22,667 nt of DNA, taken from assembly GCA_000310025.1 (NCBI GenBank), contig FN649751.1:1838803-1861469 (forward strand), in the 5' to 3' direction. The translations under genes and the position numbers were made by a program. Shown here piece after piece: positions 9,472 to 19,979 of this stretch; the stretch's first letter is position 1; each line of letters begins with the position of its first letter. Source of the DNA: Ectocarpus siliculosus (taxonomy: Eukaryota > Sar > Phaeophyceae > Ectocarpales > Ectocarpaceae). The notes below the pieces were generated by a model, which was given only the letters and a program-made list of their open reading frames with translations, ran no database searches and was not told where the DNA came from.

Positions 9472-12400
9472 TCAGGCTGCGGGCGGCGGGGGCGGCGAAC
9501 GTCGTCTCTCTACAGCGGCCTTCACAGCCTCCTCCAGCGTCTGAGATATGTCGTCGCGTTTGGTGAGCTGGGCAGGCGTTATTCCGGCCTCGTCGGGCGC
9601 GTCGGGGGAAGCCCCCGACTTGAGTAGGAAGCGCACCACGTCCTGGGGAAGGGGCGGGGACAAGGGGGCACAGTCGTTGGGGGGAGGGGGGGTATCAAGT
9701 ACAAGCTTTGGATTGCAACATCATTCGCGTAGCACTGACTCTCAGTATTCAGTGAACAGGAGTGCACCCGTTTAAATTTGCGTGTGTTCTACGCCATTTA
9801 GTTGACGAAGCGAGATCCCATTGTGTCTCCACAAAACGGCAGATACTCCGCACGGATTGACAGCGAACAAATCAATCTAGCAGAAAGATGTTAAATCTAC
9901 ACCACCTGCAAGCCACTCGAGAACCGGGCCGCTTGTGAAGACGTTCAAGAGATCCGCCTCGCAAGCCAAAAGTGAGAGCTGTTGTATTTAGCTCGAACCA
10001 AAGTGAAAATAACAGATTGAATCCTTCACTGCCATCCACTCATACCCCTACGAGCACGACGATACAAAAACACGTTCCCCTATCAACAAGATTAACCCAC
10101 CACATGGTCGTTTTGACAGGCCAGGTGCAGCGGCGTGGTGTAGAACAGGTTGCGTTGGCTCGCGTTGCAGCCGTTCTTTATGAGTTTTTCCACCGTGGCA
10201 AGGTTTCCCGAGCGGGCGGCTGGCGACGATGGGGTCGTGGGTTAGGGTCAGTCGGTGGGGGTCCCCTATTCATGTGGACGCTGTTTTGAACACGACACAA
10301 GGTTCGCATGAAACACGAATCCCTTTCGAGATGGAGCACTTGCGCTCTACTCCCAAACAGGCATCGTCAATATTCGCGGGTGAGCCTTACTGACACGCTG
10401 ACGAGGAGAGGGGGGGTATCACGGTCGTCGTGAGGCCTGCAACCATGCAATCTCTTTCTGCCTTTCAAAGGACAGCAGTAGCTCGGAGTATTCATGAGTA
10501 GTGTGAAAAACGAATCAACAAGGAGAGCACATCAGCTCTCTCATTGAGTGGAATTTCAGCTCAGGCCGGAGTATCGGAACAGTTTTCGAACCAGGCGTGT
10601 GTTTCATCCGTATTTGACTTGGATATTGGAATCTACCAATGCGTACCGCTCTTGTCTCACCTAGGTGAAGAGCAACCAGCTGCAGCTCGGCGCTCTTCTT
10701 GGTCAAGCTGGCGCCACTGTCGATCAGGAGGTCGGCGCATTCGCCCCGGTTGTAGTTGCAAGCGTAGTGCAGCGAGGTCCCTATTTTCGTGGCCCGGGAA
10801 GAATAAATGATCAAGCACAGCAGTTTGAGGGATTGGGCCTGTGATGGCGCGTGTAGCAAGTGGATTGTATGGACCCAGATTTTGATCAAGATATGCGGAA
10901 ATGTCGTACAGCAGTTGCAGCCTTCGACAGCACGGCTCACGCAACAGATCTGGGAGTTCCAATGCGCAGGTAGCCGCTCCAAAATGTCCTCTACTGATTT
11001 CCCGTCGAACTTTCACAATCTCTGACGCAGCGAATTTGTTAAAAACACCCACCGTCTTTCGTCGTTACTTTAGATCAGTGCAGTGGATTTGTTTTGCCAT
11101 GGTTTTAGAGAAGGTATGTATATGGAGGAATACTGCGAGACATGCTAACAAAGACAAGACCCAACCGCTGCTACATGATCCTAGACGGCGTGTTGTCCGG
11201 AACCGGGGGCGCTCTGTCAAACAAAGTTTCTGCAAATTCACCATCCCCAACCATGTGGACTCTGCTCTCTTTGCCTTGCCACTTAGGCAGGTCTTCGCAT
11301 CACCTCCTCCGCCCTACAACCCCATAACCCCCATGTATCTTTCACTCCTCCAAAAGTCTGAGTAACTTATGTATCTTTCCCTCCTGGGAAAGTCAGAGTC
11401 CGCCACTCGAACATTCAGTTTCAGCATTTCCTCGGAGTCCATCCGGCCATTGAGGTAGATTTCGTTCCAATCTCTTGTTGAGGCTTCCCGCATCCCTTTC
11501 AAGTGTTCCTCACGTGCACCTTCAACAGCGGCAGCCTACATCAGACTGTCTAATCTTTCTAGAGGTAGTGGTTCATTCCCATCTCTTCTTTTCAGTGTCT
11601 TCCTCGCGTTCCACCCTCATTTGCACCAGCCTTCCTACAGTACCACGTCATTCTACGGGACGCTCTGGTCCATCCCTCACATGATCCAAAGTCCAGCGCG
11701 TTGATGTCGAGATCCTTCACCTCGTCCAGCAGGTACCGGATCACGGCCGCGCTGCCGTAAAAGGCGGCTACGTGCAGCGGGGTCATCTTGTATGCCGTCC
11801 TCGCCTCCGTGTCCGCGCCCATCGAGATAAGCAAGGAGGCCACCTCGGGGCTGTCGCCCTTGGCGGCGCAGTGCAGCGGCGAGCGCTGAAGCGACGTCAG
11901 CCCCACACGGCGCGACAGAATCCGTTGGCATGGCATTGAATGATTGATTCATGTGGTCCAGTTCACCCACACGGCAGCAGCAGAGGGGGGGTAGTCCGTA
12001 TTCGCCAGTTCCGCCGTGAACGTGGGACGGATCCATTTCGCCACGAGACGAACCACGGAGAGATTAGACGACAGGAAGACCGGGTGACGGTGGGGGAGGC
12101 GGTGAGAGACCGGATGGCGGGTAGCAGAAAGCGACAGGCGAATGACCTCAGAAAAAGCGGATAACACCAAACTCGCACATGACCGAACAGCCGCACACAA
12201 GCAACTAACTCCTCACAGCATCAACGCTGGGGCAAGCAACTTGTCGCAAGGGTTCACGCTAAAACGGGTACAAGGCCAGACGCAGGAATTGTCTTGGTGT
12301 CCTCCTACTGCACAAGGTTTGTACGCCCCTTTTCTACCGCTCTTCTTCGCTCTCACGTTCTTCGGGCCTCGGGCATTGACCTTGTCCGGAGTCGCCTCGA

Positions 12401-12631
12401 GGATGCTCTTCACCTTTTCCACGTCGCCGGCCATGCAGGCATCGTGGAGGTCAAACCTTCCCTGCTCTCACCACGAGCAGCGGAGGTTGGAAATAGAAAC
12501 AGGTAACCAGGGGGGGAACAGTCAGCACCTGGTAATACAGATTTGAGTTTCTTCCACCCATCCAACCACCCGGTAGCCCCGGGACGGCTCGGGTAGCGAG
12601 GGCGGTATGCCGGGGAAACGGATGCGGCCAT
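9472..12631 (-). CDS. Ankyrin-repeat protein, six exons, about 270 residues
   Basis: Exons 12631-12539, 12461-12357, 11885-11681, 10780-10661, 10219-10101 and 9642-9472 join with matching phases (0, 0, 1, 1, 0) to an open frame of 813 bases ending in a stop at 9472. Splicing restores ankyrin consensus across borders: ...NARGPKN|RSPLHCAAKG; ALDFGSW|TSLHYACNYN; LVALHLA|ARSGNLATVEKLI; TPLHLACQNDHV|DVVRFLLKSGA. About six repeats follow a short N-terminus beginning MAASVSPAYRPR, and the protein ends ERRRSPPPPPAA. No other domain, signal peptide or membrane segment is visible. Ankyrin repeats are protein-binding scaffolds, so partner and compartment are unknown. The first exon (GTATTA donor at 12538) is the weakest part; an AAG acceptor at 12458-12457 could serve instead with a different N-terminal donor. 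Confidence 0.88.
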
Positions 12632-13175
12632 AAATGCTGGTTGGCTTCTGCGGCAGGAATTCAACGCTTCCCCCTTTTTGGTTCATTTTTGACAATGCGC
12701 GAGAGAGCCGTTTCTTGGCGGTGCATCGCGGTGGTCATACCGGCGTCAGTCTTGCATCGATCGCTTCTCGGGGGATTGTTTTGGACATGCATGATATTTG
12801 GGGTACCCTCGATGTGACCACGTCGTATGCGGGAGGTGTATGTGCTGAATTATATGCCGCGAGTTGTGCTGGTTTTCGTTTCCCACACACTCCACACTCT
12901 CCAGATGGGTGGGTGCAAGAACTATTTCCTTGCGAGCGACCTCTTTCGTTAGGAAGGTTGCGGTATCAGCGTCTTCAGTATTTGAGTCGGCCAGCGGCTG
13001 ACATGCCTGCTTCATGTGGGAGAGTCTTGAACATGCAGCCGAGGTTCTAGCAGTAGTTGATTCATGCCTTTAAAGGTTTGACAGAACAAACCTCTGCTAA
13101 CGAGAGTCCGCATTTTTCAGATTCAAATCGTTTTTACGTACAACCTAAATGGTTTTACCTGCAGAAGCCAATAAT

Positions 13176-13222
13176 GGCGAGTTTCGGATGTACGTTTTGA
13201 AAAAATCACTTTCACTTTTAAG
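13176..13222 (+). repeat. Left arm of imperfect inverted repeat
   Basis: The arm runs from the GAGTTTCGGATG stretch to ...CACTTTTAAG. It matches the reverse complement of 14032-14078 at roughly three quarters of positions by eye, including GTTTCGG, a GAAAAA run, TCAC and CACTTTTAAG. The arms are about 800 bases apart, both in AT-rich sequence. Confidence 0.55.
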
Positions 13223-14031
13223 GGAAAAGAGAAGTTTACGGCCGTCATAAAAATGAACTTTCGACCCTAAATAGCAAGATTTTGTTATTTAGTACGAAGG
13301 GCAGCTGGCGTCTGTTAAAGCTTTTTCAAGTTTTTTCATCTTTAGCTGTTAGTTGCTTTGGTCAAAACCACGCCAGGATGGGTGCTGCTGCACACCTCAC
13401 CGCACCAACGCATGCCCGCGGTCGGTCATAGAGCTTACTGCCAGCAGTGGGAGGACTCCTGCTTCGGCGCTGACCGAGGTTCATATGTATCAAATTGATG
13501 TCGGGGCACGGCTCGCTCTGCTTTTCTTCGAACACACACACCCGCTCACAGCAGCGGCCGGACACCTACTACACTCGCATCGATCGCCCAACACGATAGT
13601 GTAGCATGATCCACAACCATACGTATCCTAGGGCATACTCCTGCCTTATGCGTTGTTGGCTCTGGCTTGTAGATAAGCGGGATGCGTTGCGAGAGAGTGA
13701 GCGACGAGCGTTTGTGTGTGCTGCAGGCGTTTGTTGCTGCATGCACACCCTGTCTGGGAGCGTGCATATGCATTCCAGCTCAATAACGTCGCGTCATCTC
13801 TCACAAGACGCTCACGCTCCACTCAGCGGACCCATCTCGGTTGGTGGCAAGGTACCTCGGAGCTGTGCAGCACGCTGCGTCGAAGGTTTCACCCGAATCC
13901 AAGCATCTGTTTGGGGTATGGTGACTTGGTCACGGGCCGTGCTGATCAGATTCCCTCATGGTGACATCGGGACATCACATCGTTAAAAGTAAAACCTTCG
14001 GAAAAAAACGGAACTGGTCCCAGGAACTGCT

Positions 14032-14078
14032 CTTAAAAGTGCAAGTGAACTTTTTCGAAAAATACTTCCGAAACCGTC
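14032..14078 (-). repeat. Right arm of imperfect inverted repeat
   Basis: Read on the minus strand it begins GACGGTTTCGGAAGT and ends CACTTTTAAG, pairing with 13176-13222. I could not recognise target-site duplications or a transposase between the arms. Confidence 0.55.
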
Positions 14079-14237
14079 TAATATAGCAACAATCTCACAG
14101 GAGGAATTTTCACATTTTGACAAATTTCCATTCGTGTCTTCGAGGTACTTATTCGTTTCGTGCATTCAGTCATGTACGCTTACACGACACATACTGCAGG
14201 TAGCGAGAAGCAAACCAGGACATTCGTGCCAGGAGGC

Positions 14238-14270
14238 CGAGATCGAGATCGAGATCGAGATCCAGATCGA
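14238..14270 (+). repeat. GAGATC hexamer repeat
   Basis: About five tandem copies of GAGATC, the last ones imperfect (one CAGATC). The hexamer would read Asp-Arg or Glu-Ile/Ile-Glu in the open frames across it, which look accidental. Confidence 0.8.
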
Positions 14271-14448
14271 AGACCGGCTTTGTATCCCTCCCGTCTCAAA
14301 CCTTACATCGGTATTAATACGTGCATGTATAAATACAAATAGGAAGGTTCATTCAATGGATGCTGCGTGATACCTCTACGTCATAATCCTATGTCCCCGC
14401 AGCTACGCACGTGGTCGTGGTTAATGTGCATGGTCTGTGTGGGTGTAC

Positions 14449-14618
14449 GCCAATGCTCTGCAATGTAGTTCAAATTCCTTTGACTGACGGCGGTTACCGC
14501 CTTTTCCGGGGTCTTCAAAAATCTGCACAAGGCGGTCACCACTCTTGTAAATAGAAACACGGTTCTTTCCGAGTAAGGCATGGGTCCCTTGATAGAGCGA
14601 TTCGATCAAGAGTTGCCA
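14449..14618 (-). pseudogene. Orphan coding-like block, possibly an exon or remnant
   Basis: On the minus strand an in-frame TAG, which is also a possible acceptor, is followed at once by an open frame with a balanced, protein-like composition. It includes GTHALLGKNRVSIYKSGDRL, then VQIFEDPGKGG and KEFELHCRALA, up to a GTACAC donor-like site at 14448. The glycine/aromatic start and the spaced E-x-L-x-x-R-A-L remind me faintly of a kinase N-lobe, but I cannot name a family. No neighbouring exon that joins it was found, so it may be a fragment of a decayed gene or chance. Confidence 0.2.
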
Positions 14619-14703
14619 CTACACCGCGTTGTCGCAGTACCTTGACTACCGCTGAACAGAGATCATCCGTTCGGTTTTGGGCAACATCTCGAACGGGGTA
14701 GTC

Positions 14704-14739
14704 TTCTGTGGTCGTGAGACTTTCTGTGGTCGTAAGACT
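14704..14739 (+). repeat. 18-bp direct repeat, two copies
   Basis: TTCTGTGGTCGTGAGACT at 14704-14721 is followed directly by a copy with one substitution at 14722-14739. Confidence 0.85.
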
Positions 14740-15241
14740 AAGTACAAATTTGTGAATCCTTCTCCAGAATCTCAAGAATTTCTCTGGGCTGTAATGTAAG
14801 ACTATCTAAGTACGTCAGTGTCAAACACCGTGTCAATAAGCAAGTAACACGTCAGCATTTGTGTGTGAACAGCTGCAGCAGCTGCAACCAGTCAGCACAA
14901 ACATGTAGTTTCCAGCAGTCGAGCCATGTCGTGGCGGTGTCAGCAGATGTGCAGAGCAATGCAGACCGTGCAGACCGACGAGCCTCAGGTTGGGACCGAC
15001 GATGGCATTGCGGCATACATACGCATACTACACACACATACAGATGCGCGCGGCATGCGGGGTTTCAACCAAGAAAAACCCAGAAAACACATAAAAAACG
15101 CTTGTACTGATCAACCTGTACAAATGAAGCAACATCACGACGGCTGGCCGGTTTTACGTAACATCATCAGGACATTGGTGTAGTTACTCTCTGGGTGTAG
15201 CGAGTCTAAGATGCGGAGGCGCCGAGATGGGTGAACTCTAG

Positions 15242-16012
15242 GTGCGAGGGTCGGATGCCCTCAAGAGATCTGGATGTGGGCGAAACAAACAAAACTGTTC
15301 AGAATCGTTCGCAGGTTCTTCTTGCAGCCAAATTCCTTCGATGTGTGGTCTGCAGACACACCAGGTTCAACCTCACGCGAGAGAGGTTGAAGAGGGGATG
15401 CGAGCACGTGGGGCAGGTGGCCCGCTGTACTTTTACGCGGGTGTTGCGCGTCCGCTGACTCCATCGGGGGCAACGGCAATGCCCCGACTCGCTGTACTTG
15501 CACGCGGGGTCAGCGTGTCCACTGACGCTGCTCAGTGGCAACACCTCGAAGGAATGCATACGGATCTCCGAACGGGTCATCTGACGTCACATCTACGAGA
15601 TAATCTAAAAGGTGTTTCGATGGCGAGAAGACAGCATCAACACACACGTCTGGCTCGCTGCTTTTTCAGATCTATCAATTGGATCCATGTAGTTTTTTTT
15701 TTTTCATCACTTCAAATCAGCGCTCAGCATTGCTGCCGAGAGATTCCAATCCGTGGTCACACAGAAGGATTCCTCTCCTTGAGTCCCCTACCCATCCCTC
15801 GTGCTGTGCTTGCCTTGGATTTGGAATGCGAGTGCTGCACTCTCTTCCGTCAAAGTATACACACTAATTACTGCTGTGGCGCTTGCACATCCGGGAGTCT
15901 GACCAGAGATTCTTCGATTCTTCGCAGCGGTGACAAAACGGAACCGGACCCTCAGGTGACTACATATAACCGAGGGCAAAACGATCCACAGCAAACGCTT
16001 AATTTACAATGA
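15242..16012 (+). CDS. Long open frame of unknown status
   Basis: The frame is open for 256 codons in sequence of near-average base composition, longer than one would usually expect by chance. It shows no domain I recognise. The product has scattered Cys, His and Arg, a phenylalanine run where the DNA has a poly-T tract (about 15690-15704), no clear ATG at the left edge, and mixed third-position use unlike the GC-rich exons of the sure genes. It also crosses an imperfect 67-bp-spaced repeat that is not a multiple of three. Probably not a gene, but worth a transcript check. Confidence 0.15.
   Translation: MRGSDALKRSGCGRNKQNCSESFAGSSCSQIPSMCGLQTHQVQPHAREVEEGMRARGAGGPLYFYAGVARPLTPSGATAMPRLAVLARGVSVSTDAAQWQHLEGMHTDLRTGHLTSHLRDNLKGVSMARRQHQHTRLARCFFRSINWIHVVFFFSSLQISAQHCCREIPIRGHTEGFLSLSPLPIPRAVLALDLECECCTLFRQSIHTNYCCGACTSGSLTRDSSILRSGDKTEPDPQVTTYNRGQNDPQQTLNLQ
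15424..15542 (+). repeat. Imperfect direct repeat, about 50 bp at 67-bp spacing
   Basis: GCTGTACTTTTACGCGGG (from 15424) and GCTGTACTTGCACGCGGG (from 15491) start two similar stretches. Both continue through GCG-GTCC-CTGAC and end near a GGCAAC. Confidence 0.6.
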
Positions 16013-16428
16013 TGATAATACTATTTACCTGCTTGATAAATACCCTCATTCAAAGGGATGCGATGGAAGGCTTTCAGCAGCTGCTACATTGCATAATAGT
16101 GGTGAGCGTAAGAAAACCACGCTGTGGTCGCATGCGAAAGGGGAATCCTCCTTACAGGCTTGTGTGCTTGAAGTTGATGTTTACCCGCGTGCGCAACATG
16201 CAGAGAGCACGCGCGGCAGGTGACAATTTAACACCACCTTCATTTTATCACCACAAATAAAACGCCGCTCTGTTCAGCTGTTAAGATGTACTCGAGTATG
16301 TACGACCACAGGGACGCAAGCGCTTCGATGGCAGTCCGTCATAATGGATTCGAAATTGGAGCCGAACCAAGTGCGGTTTCACACACTCGACCTCACGAGA
16401 GCTGATGCGAGATGTCCGTGAATACAGC

Positions 16429-16462
16429 TGTCACACACCCACTACTGTCACACACCTACTAC
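16429..16462 (+). repeat. 17-bp direct repeat, two copies
   Basis: TGTCACACACCCACTAC and TGTCACACACCTACTAC stand directly side by side, differing at one base. Confidence 0.85.
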
Positions 16463-16741
16463 TGAGGCGGCAATGCGCGCATCTTACAGGCATGTGTGGC
16501 GCCGATCCCTTTGGGTGTTTCTGCGAGCCCACGCCCTTGAACAAGTTCCTCCATCTCTCCGAACTGTTTGCAATCTACAGCAGTGTGGGTGCGACATCGG
16601 CATAATTCATCTGCTGGGAGGCCTCATCGGCGTTTTTGAAGTCAATGCATGGATGACACACAGCAGTAGCGGTGGGCGCGCTAAAACTTATGAAAGAGAC
16701 AACCAAGCAAACGCGATGTCCAATGCTATCGCACACTCACC

Positions 16742-17693
16742 ATGACCAAGCTGCTGGGGCGTGTGCTGGCTCTGGGCTGTGGTGTGGGGCGAAGTGGTAG
16801 TAGCGGGGATGCCCCGACGAATAGTAAGTTCACCTATGTAGGATGAGCAGGTAGTGTGATTCACGGTGCCTCTTGCACAACCAAAAGCTGAACGAAAGTG
16901 TCGCCTGAGACAGACCTCTCTCTATCTCGTCACGGCTGCCACGCACGCACCACAGGTACCTGTTCACAGAGACGGCAGCATGAGTTCACCCAAGCGCCAG
17001 CTGCCCATGCATTTGGACAAGGTGAGGATAGAGCATGCCCCCTTTCAAAACTACCCTAGTTACCAGCACTCGTCGTCTAGACCACACCAGGATGTGTAGC
17101 ACACAAACGGTAAATAAATTCAGAACGGATAATGTCCAAAAGATAGCAGCGGGTTCGGGAGCGCTCTCAGACGACCTCTCTGTAAGCAGGAGTCCAACAA
17201 AGGGACAAGAGGATGATTTCTCTAGTTCGCCGTTGTTCGTGTTCGTGTATTTTATTCGCCTCCCACATCGGCGGTGGCCGCTGTTCCTTGGTACCAACTC
17301 TTTTGGTTTTGCGACGAAGCACCTTCTTCGTTCTATGATACACTTGCGCATGAGCATGATCGTGAGATCATCCAGGTTAGTTGGAAGAGCCAAACAACAA
17401 AACACCGCTTGCTGTATTGTAGTCTACATGATGTGTGTTGTGTCGTCATCATCAAAATATGCAAAAGCCGGGATACGTACAAACAGCACAACAAGGCGCA
17501 CACAGCGATCGGCATGGTCAGGATTACATACTTGTAGACTACCACACATTATCCGCGCGAGGAATCTGGTTGTCCATATGATACAATCCCGTTTTACCCA
17601 TGGGGTATCATGCAAGAGTGCACGCACCTATGGCGGATCGCACCAATCGAAGTAATCGCACTGGGGGGCGCGAATAACGTAACAACGGCATGA
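16742..17693 (+). CDS. Hypothetical small five-exon gene, about 161 residues
   Basis: A tentative model. An ATG at 16742 gives MTKLLGRVLALGCGVGRSG, which could be an organelle or secretory leader, ending at a consensus GTAAGT donor (exon to 16823). Further exons 16956-17021, 17150-17181, 17226-17375 and 17538-17693 keep phase (1, 1, 0, 0) and end in TGA. Donors are GTAAGT, GTGAGG, GTAAGC and GTTAGT. Exon 4 reads VPWYQLFWFCDEAPSSFYD and exon 5 YDTIPFYPWGIMQECTHLW; both look protein-like but match no family I know. Against it: the 44-base intron at 17182-17225 is very short, third positions are only about 44% GC in exon 4, and the exon 3 acceptor lacks a pyrimidine tract. A different 206-codon frame overlaps it. 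Confidence 0.25.
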
Positions 17694-17980
17694 TTGAGTT
17701 CGATTTCCGCATCGGTGTCGGTGTCATTGCGCCGGGCGGGTGAGAGAAAACATTGATGTATAACAGGGCACCCGCGCTAGATAGGCACGTATGTACCGCC
17801 TAAAAGTGGATTCGGGCTGTGACGGGTATTTGCAGCACAGAGTTGGTACTGCTGTACATGGGGTGAGGTGTATCATCTGGGCGCCACTCCTTACATGTGT
17901 CATTGCACTGCTGTCGTGATGCACGCAAAGTCAAGTTTACGCACTCAACGAAGCACACAACACGCTTTTCGCATCCTACA

Positions 17981-18000
17981 ACCCACCCACCCACCCACCC
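17981..18000 (+). repeat. ACCC tetranucleotide microsatellite
   Basis: Five tandem ACCC units. Confidence 0.85.
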
Positions 18001-18182
18001 CAACTACGGAGGCAACTCATACAGGGATTACCGTAGTCGCTGAGTAAGACACAAACCGACAGAGGATATCAAACACACACCAGCAAACCAAAATCTGTAA
18101 GACAAACCCATAGTATCCCTGCCGGGAACCACACACTCGCTGTTGCATCAGCGGATTCTTTGGTTTGGGCCAAGGGCTTGCG

Positions 18183-18333
18183 CCGAGTCTCTCTCGCGCA
18201 GGGCTCCAGTGTTCGGGCATTCCTGGGGTCACTCGTTCTTCGAACGTTGGCCTTTGTCCAAAGAAACGTAGATTTTCACCCGCTAACACGAACTTGTCTT
18301 TATTCATTGGTCGACCGGTCAGCGCGGCTGATT
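18183..18333 (-). repeat. Diverged inverted copy of the ~167-bp repeat
   Basis: Read on the minus strand it begins CAGCCGCGCTGACC, then GACCAATGAA, GGGTGAAAAT and GTTTCTTT, and ends GAGAGAGACTCGG. Each block has a counterpart in the same order in the tandem copies at 21659-22045. A 110-codon minus-strand frame (18346-18017) spans it, with TGRPMNKDKFVLAGENLRFF. Confidence 0.6.
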
Positions 18334-18447
18334 GTTGCTGATTCACACTGAGCTATACCCCCCCCCTTTCGCGCCCGCGTCGCTTGCGTTTCTCCCCTCC
18401 CCCCCCCCCCATAATAAAACCGCATCTGCGCGCCATTTGACAACCCC

Positions 18448-18470
18448 GCTGCTGCTGCTGCTGCTGCTGT
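18448..18470 (+). repeat. CTG microsatellite
   Basis: About seven GCT/CTG units upstream of the C2 gene. Confidence 0.9.
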
Positions 18471-18825
18471 GCTTCGCCAGTGGGTCATCACGGTCAGGGA
18501 GGGAAAGGTAAATCCGTCTTTGTCGTTTTTTTTTCTTTCGCTAAAGCACTTGCTTACCACACAGCAGTACGTACAGTAGTTCGATGCCTGTAGCGCCCCA
18601 ACCCCCCAGTCTTCACGGTGGTGTGCTTGGAGAGAGAGGTCTGCCAATCGCGCTTGCACACGAACACGATTCCTCTCGAATGGAGGTTGCGTAAGTATTA
18701 TTGGTGTTTGGTCTGTTTGTTGACTACTATGATACAATGTGCGTGCGGCGTCATTCCCTCTCGCCCATGTATGAAGCGTTCGCGCGGTCCATATCCGTGA
18801 GAGAAGCACATGCACACGCCGGCGG

Positions 18826-19395
18826 ATGAAGTGCATTTTTTTTGTTCGTGTTTTTTTCATGGACAAAAACAAGGTAAATATTTCCCATGGAAGGAATAAG
18901 AACACACACACAACACACACAGCACACAGCAGTACACGCCGTTGGCCACATGTCACAGGACTTGACGCGGGGCGAGGCGAACGACTTCTTCCGGAAGATG
19001 AGCCCTGTCTGCGAGCTGACGCTTGGTTCGCAGGGCCCCTTCTCGACGGGCGTGAAGCTCAACACCACCCAGCCCTGCTGGGACGACTCGATAGAGTTCG
19101 ACGCCGCCACCGCCGCCGCTGCCTTGCTGCTGTCGCCGCCCCGCCCGTCGAAGGTTTGTTGTTGTTTTGTTGTTTTTCTTCACATTAAAAGGTAGATCCG
19201 TCTGATGTTGGTTGCGGGGGGTTGTTTGTGCACAGACGCTGGGGGGGGGCATGCGTGGTGCGGTGTTCGTTCCCCGATTTAATCAATTTCGTCGTCACGG
19301 ACATCCACGACCTTCGATCGCCTTGAGGAGAAGAAAATATCAATCTTACGCTGCCTGCTTCTGCTTCTGCTGCTGCTTCTGCTTCTGCTGCTTCT

Positions 19396-19426
<31 letters not shown>

Positions 19427-19722
19427 ACTCCTGGTGCTGCTGCTGCCGCTTGTGGTGCACGCGCCCTGGGCCTGTGCACTCGCCGTGCGAAGACCAAGCC
19501 GCCTTCCTCGGCGGTCGGTGGGGGCGACAGCGAGAACAATGACGACGATGACCTGCGGCTGCCTACGGTGGGACCGAAGCTCGAGGTGTTCTGCTACAGC
19601 AGGGGCAGCCCCGCTAAGGGTGCAACCTCCGGTACGCTCGTAGGGTGTGCATGCTCTCTCTCTCGTGGTGGTGGTGGTGGTGGTGGGATGGAAGGAAGCG
19701 TAGACGCTTGCATTGTTGCTGC

Positions 19723-19754
<32 letters not shown>

Positions 19755-19943
19755 TCTTTGCATGCTTAGACGTACAGACATAGATACCGTCCCGAGCAAT
19801 ACAAGTAGTAGATAGTGATGGTGATGGTTAATACGTAGTGTCACGATACTGCTGTGCCTTTTTCTGGCGTGTTTGATGACGCTCAGCGGTGCACGTCGGC
19901 ACACGTCGATTCCTCCTTGATCGCCGTTCTTGGTGCAATGCAA

Positions 19944-19979
<36 letters not shown>

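Larger units (their letters stand above)
12632..16741. other. Gene-poor region of about 4 kb
   Basis: No gene is supported with confidence. The part at 13050-13350 is AT-rich, and another AT-rich block lies at 13980-14130; the two share an inverted repeat. Small direct repeats, a GAGATC block, one protein-like open block (14618-14449, minus) and one long open frame (15242-16012, plus) are listed separately. The rest shows nothing I can name. Confidence 0.5.
17694..18825. other. Intergenic region upstream of the C2 gene
   Basis: No supported gene. It holds an ACCC tetranucleotide run (17981-18000), the dispersed repeat copy at 18183-18333 (minus), two long C runs (about 18357-18368 and 18395-18410) and a CTG run (18448-18470). 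The promoter of the C2 gene should lie near its right end. Confidence 0.45.

Noticed and set aside
17035-17655. Plus-strand open frame of 206 codons
   Set aside because: No domain, mixed codon use, and it crosses several splice-like signals that support a different frame. A minus-strand frame of 139 codons overlaps it too, so openness here is not informative.
18310-18360. tRNA-like internal promoter boxes on the minus strand (TAGCTCAGTGTG, then GGTCGACC)
   Set aside because: The first box fits an A box, but the second lacks one base of a B box and no cloverleaf stems form around them. A tRNA-derived short element remains a thought, not a call.
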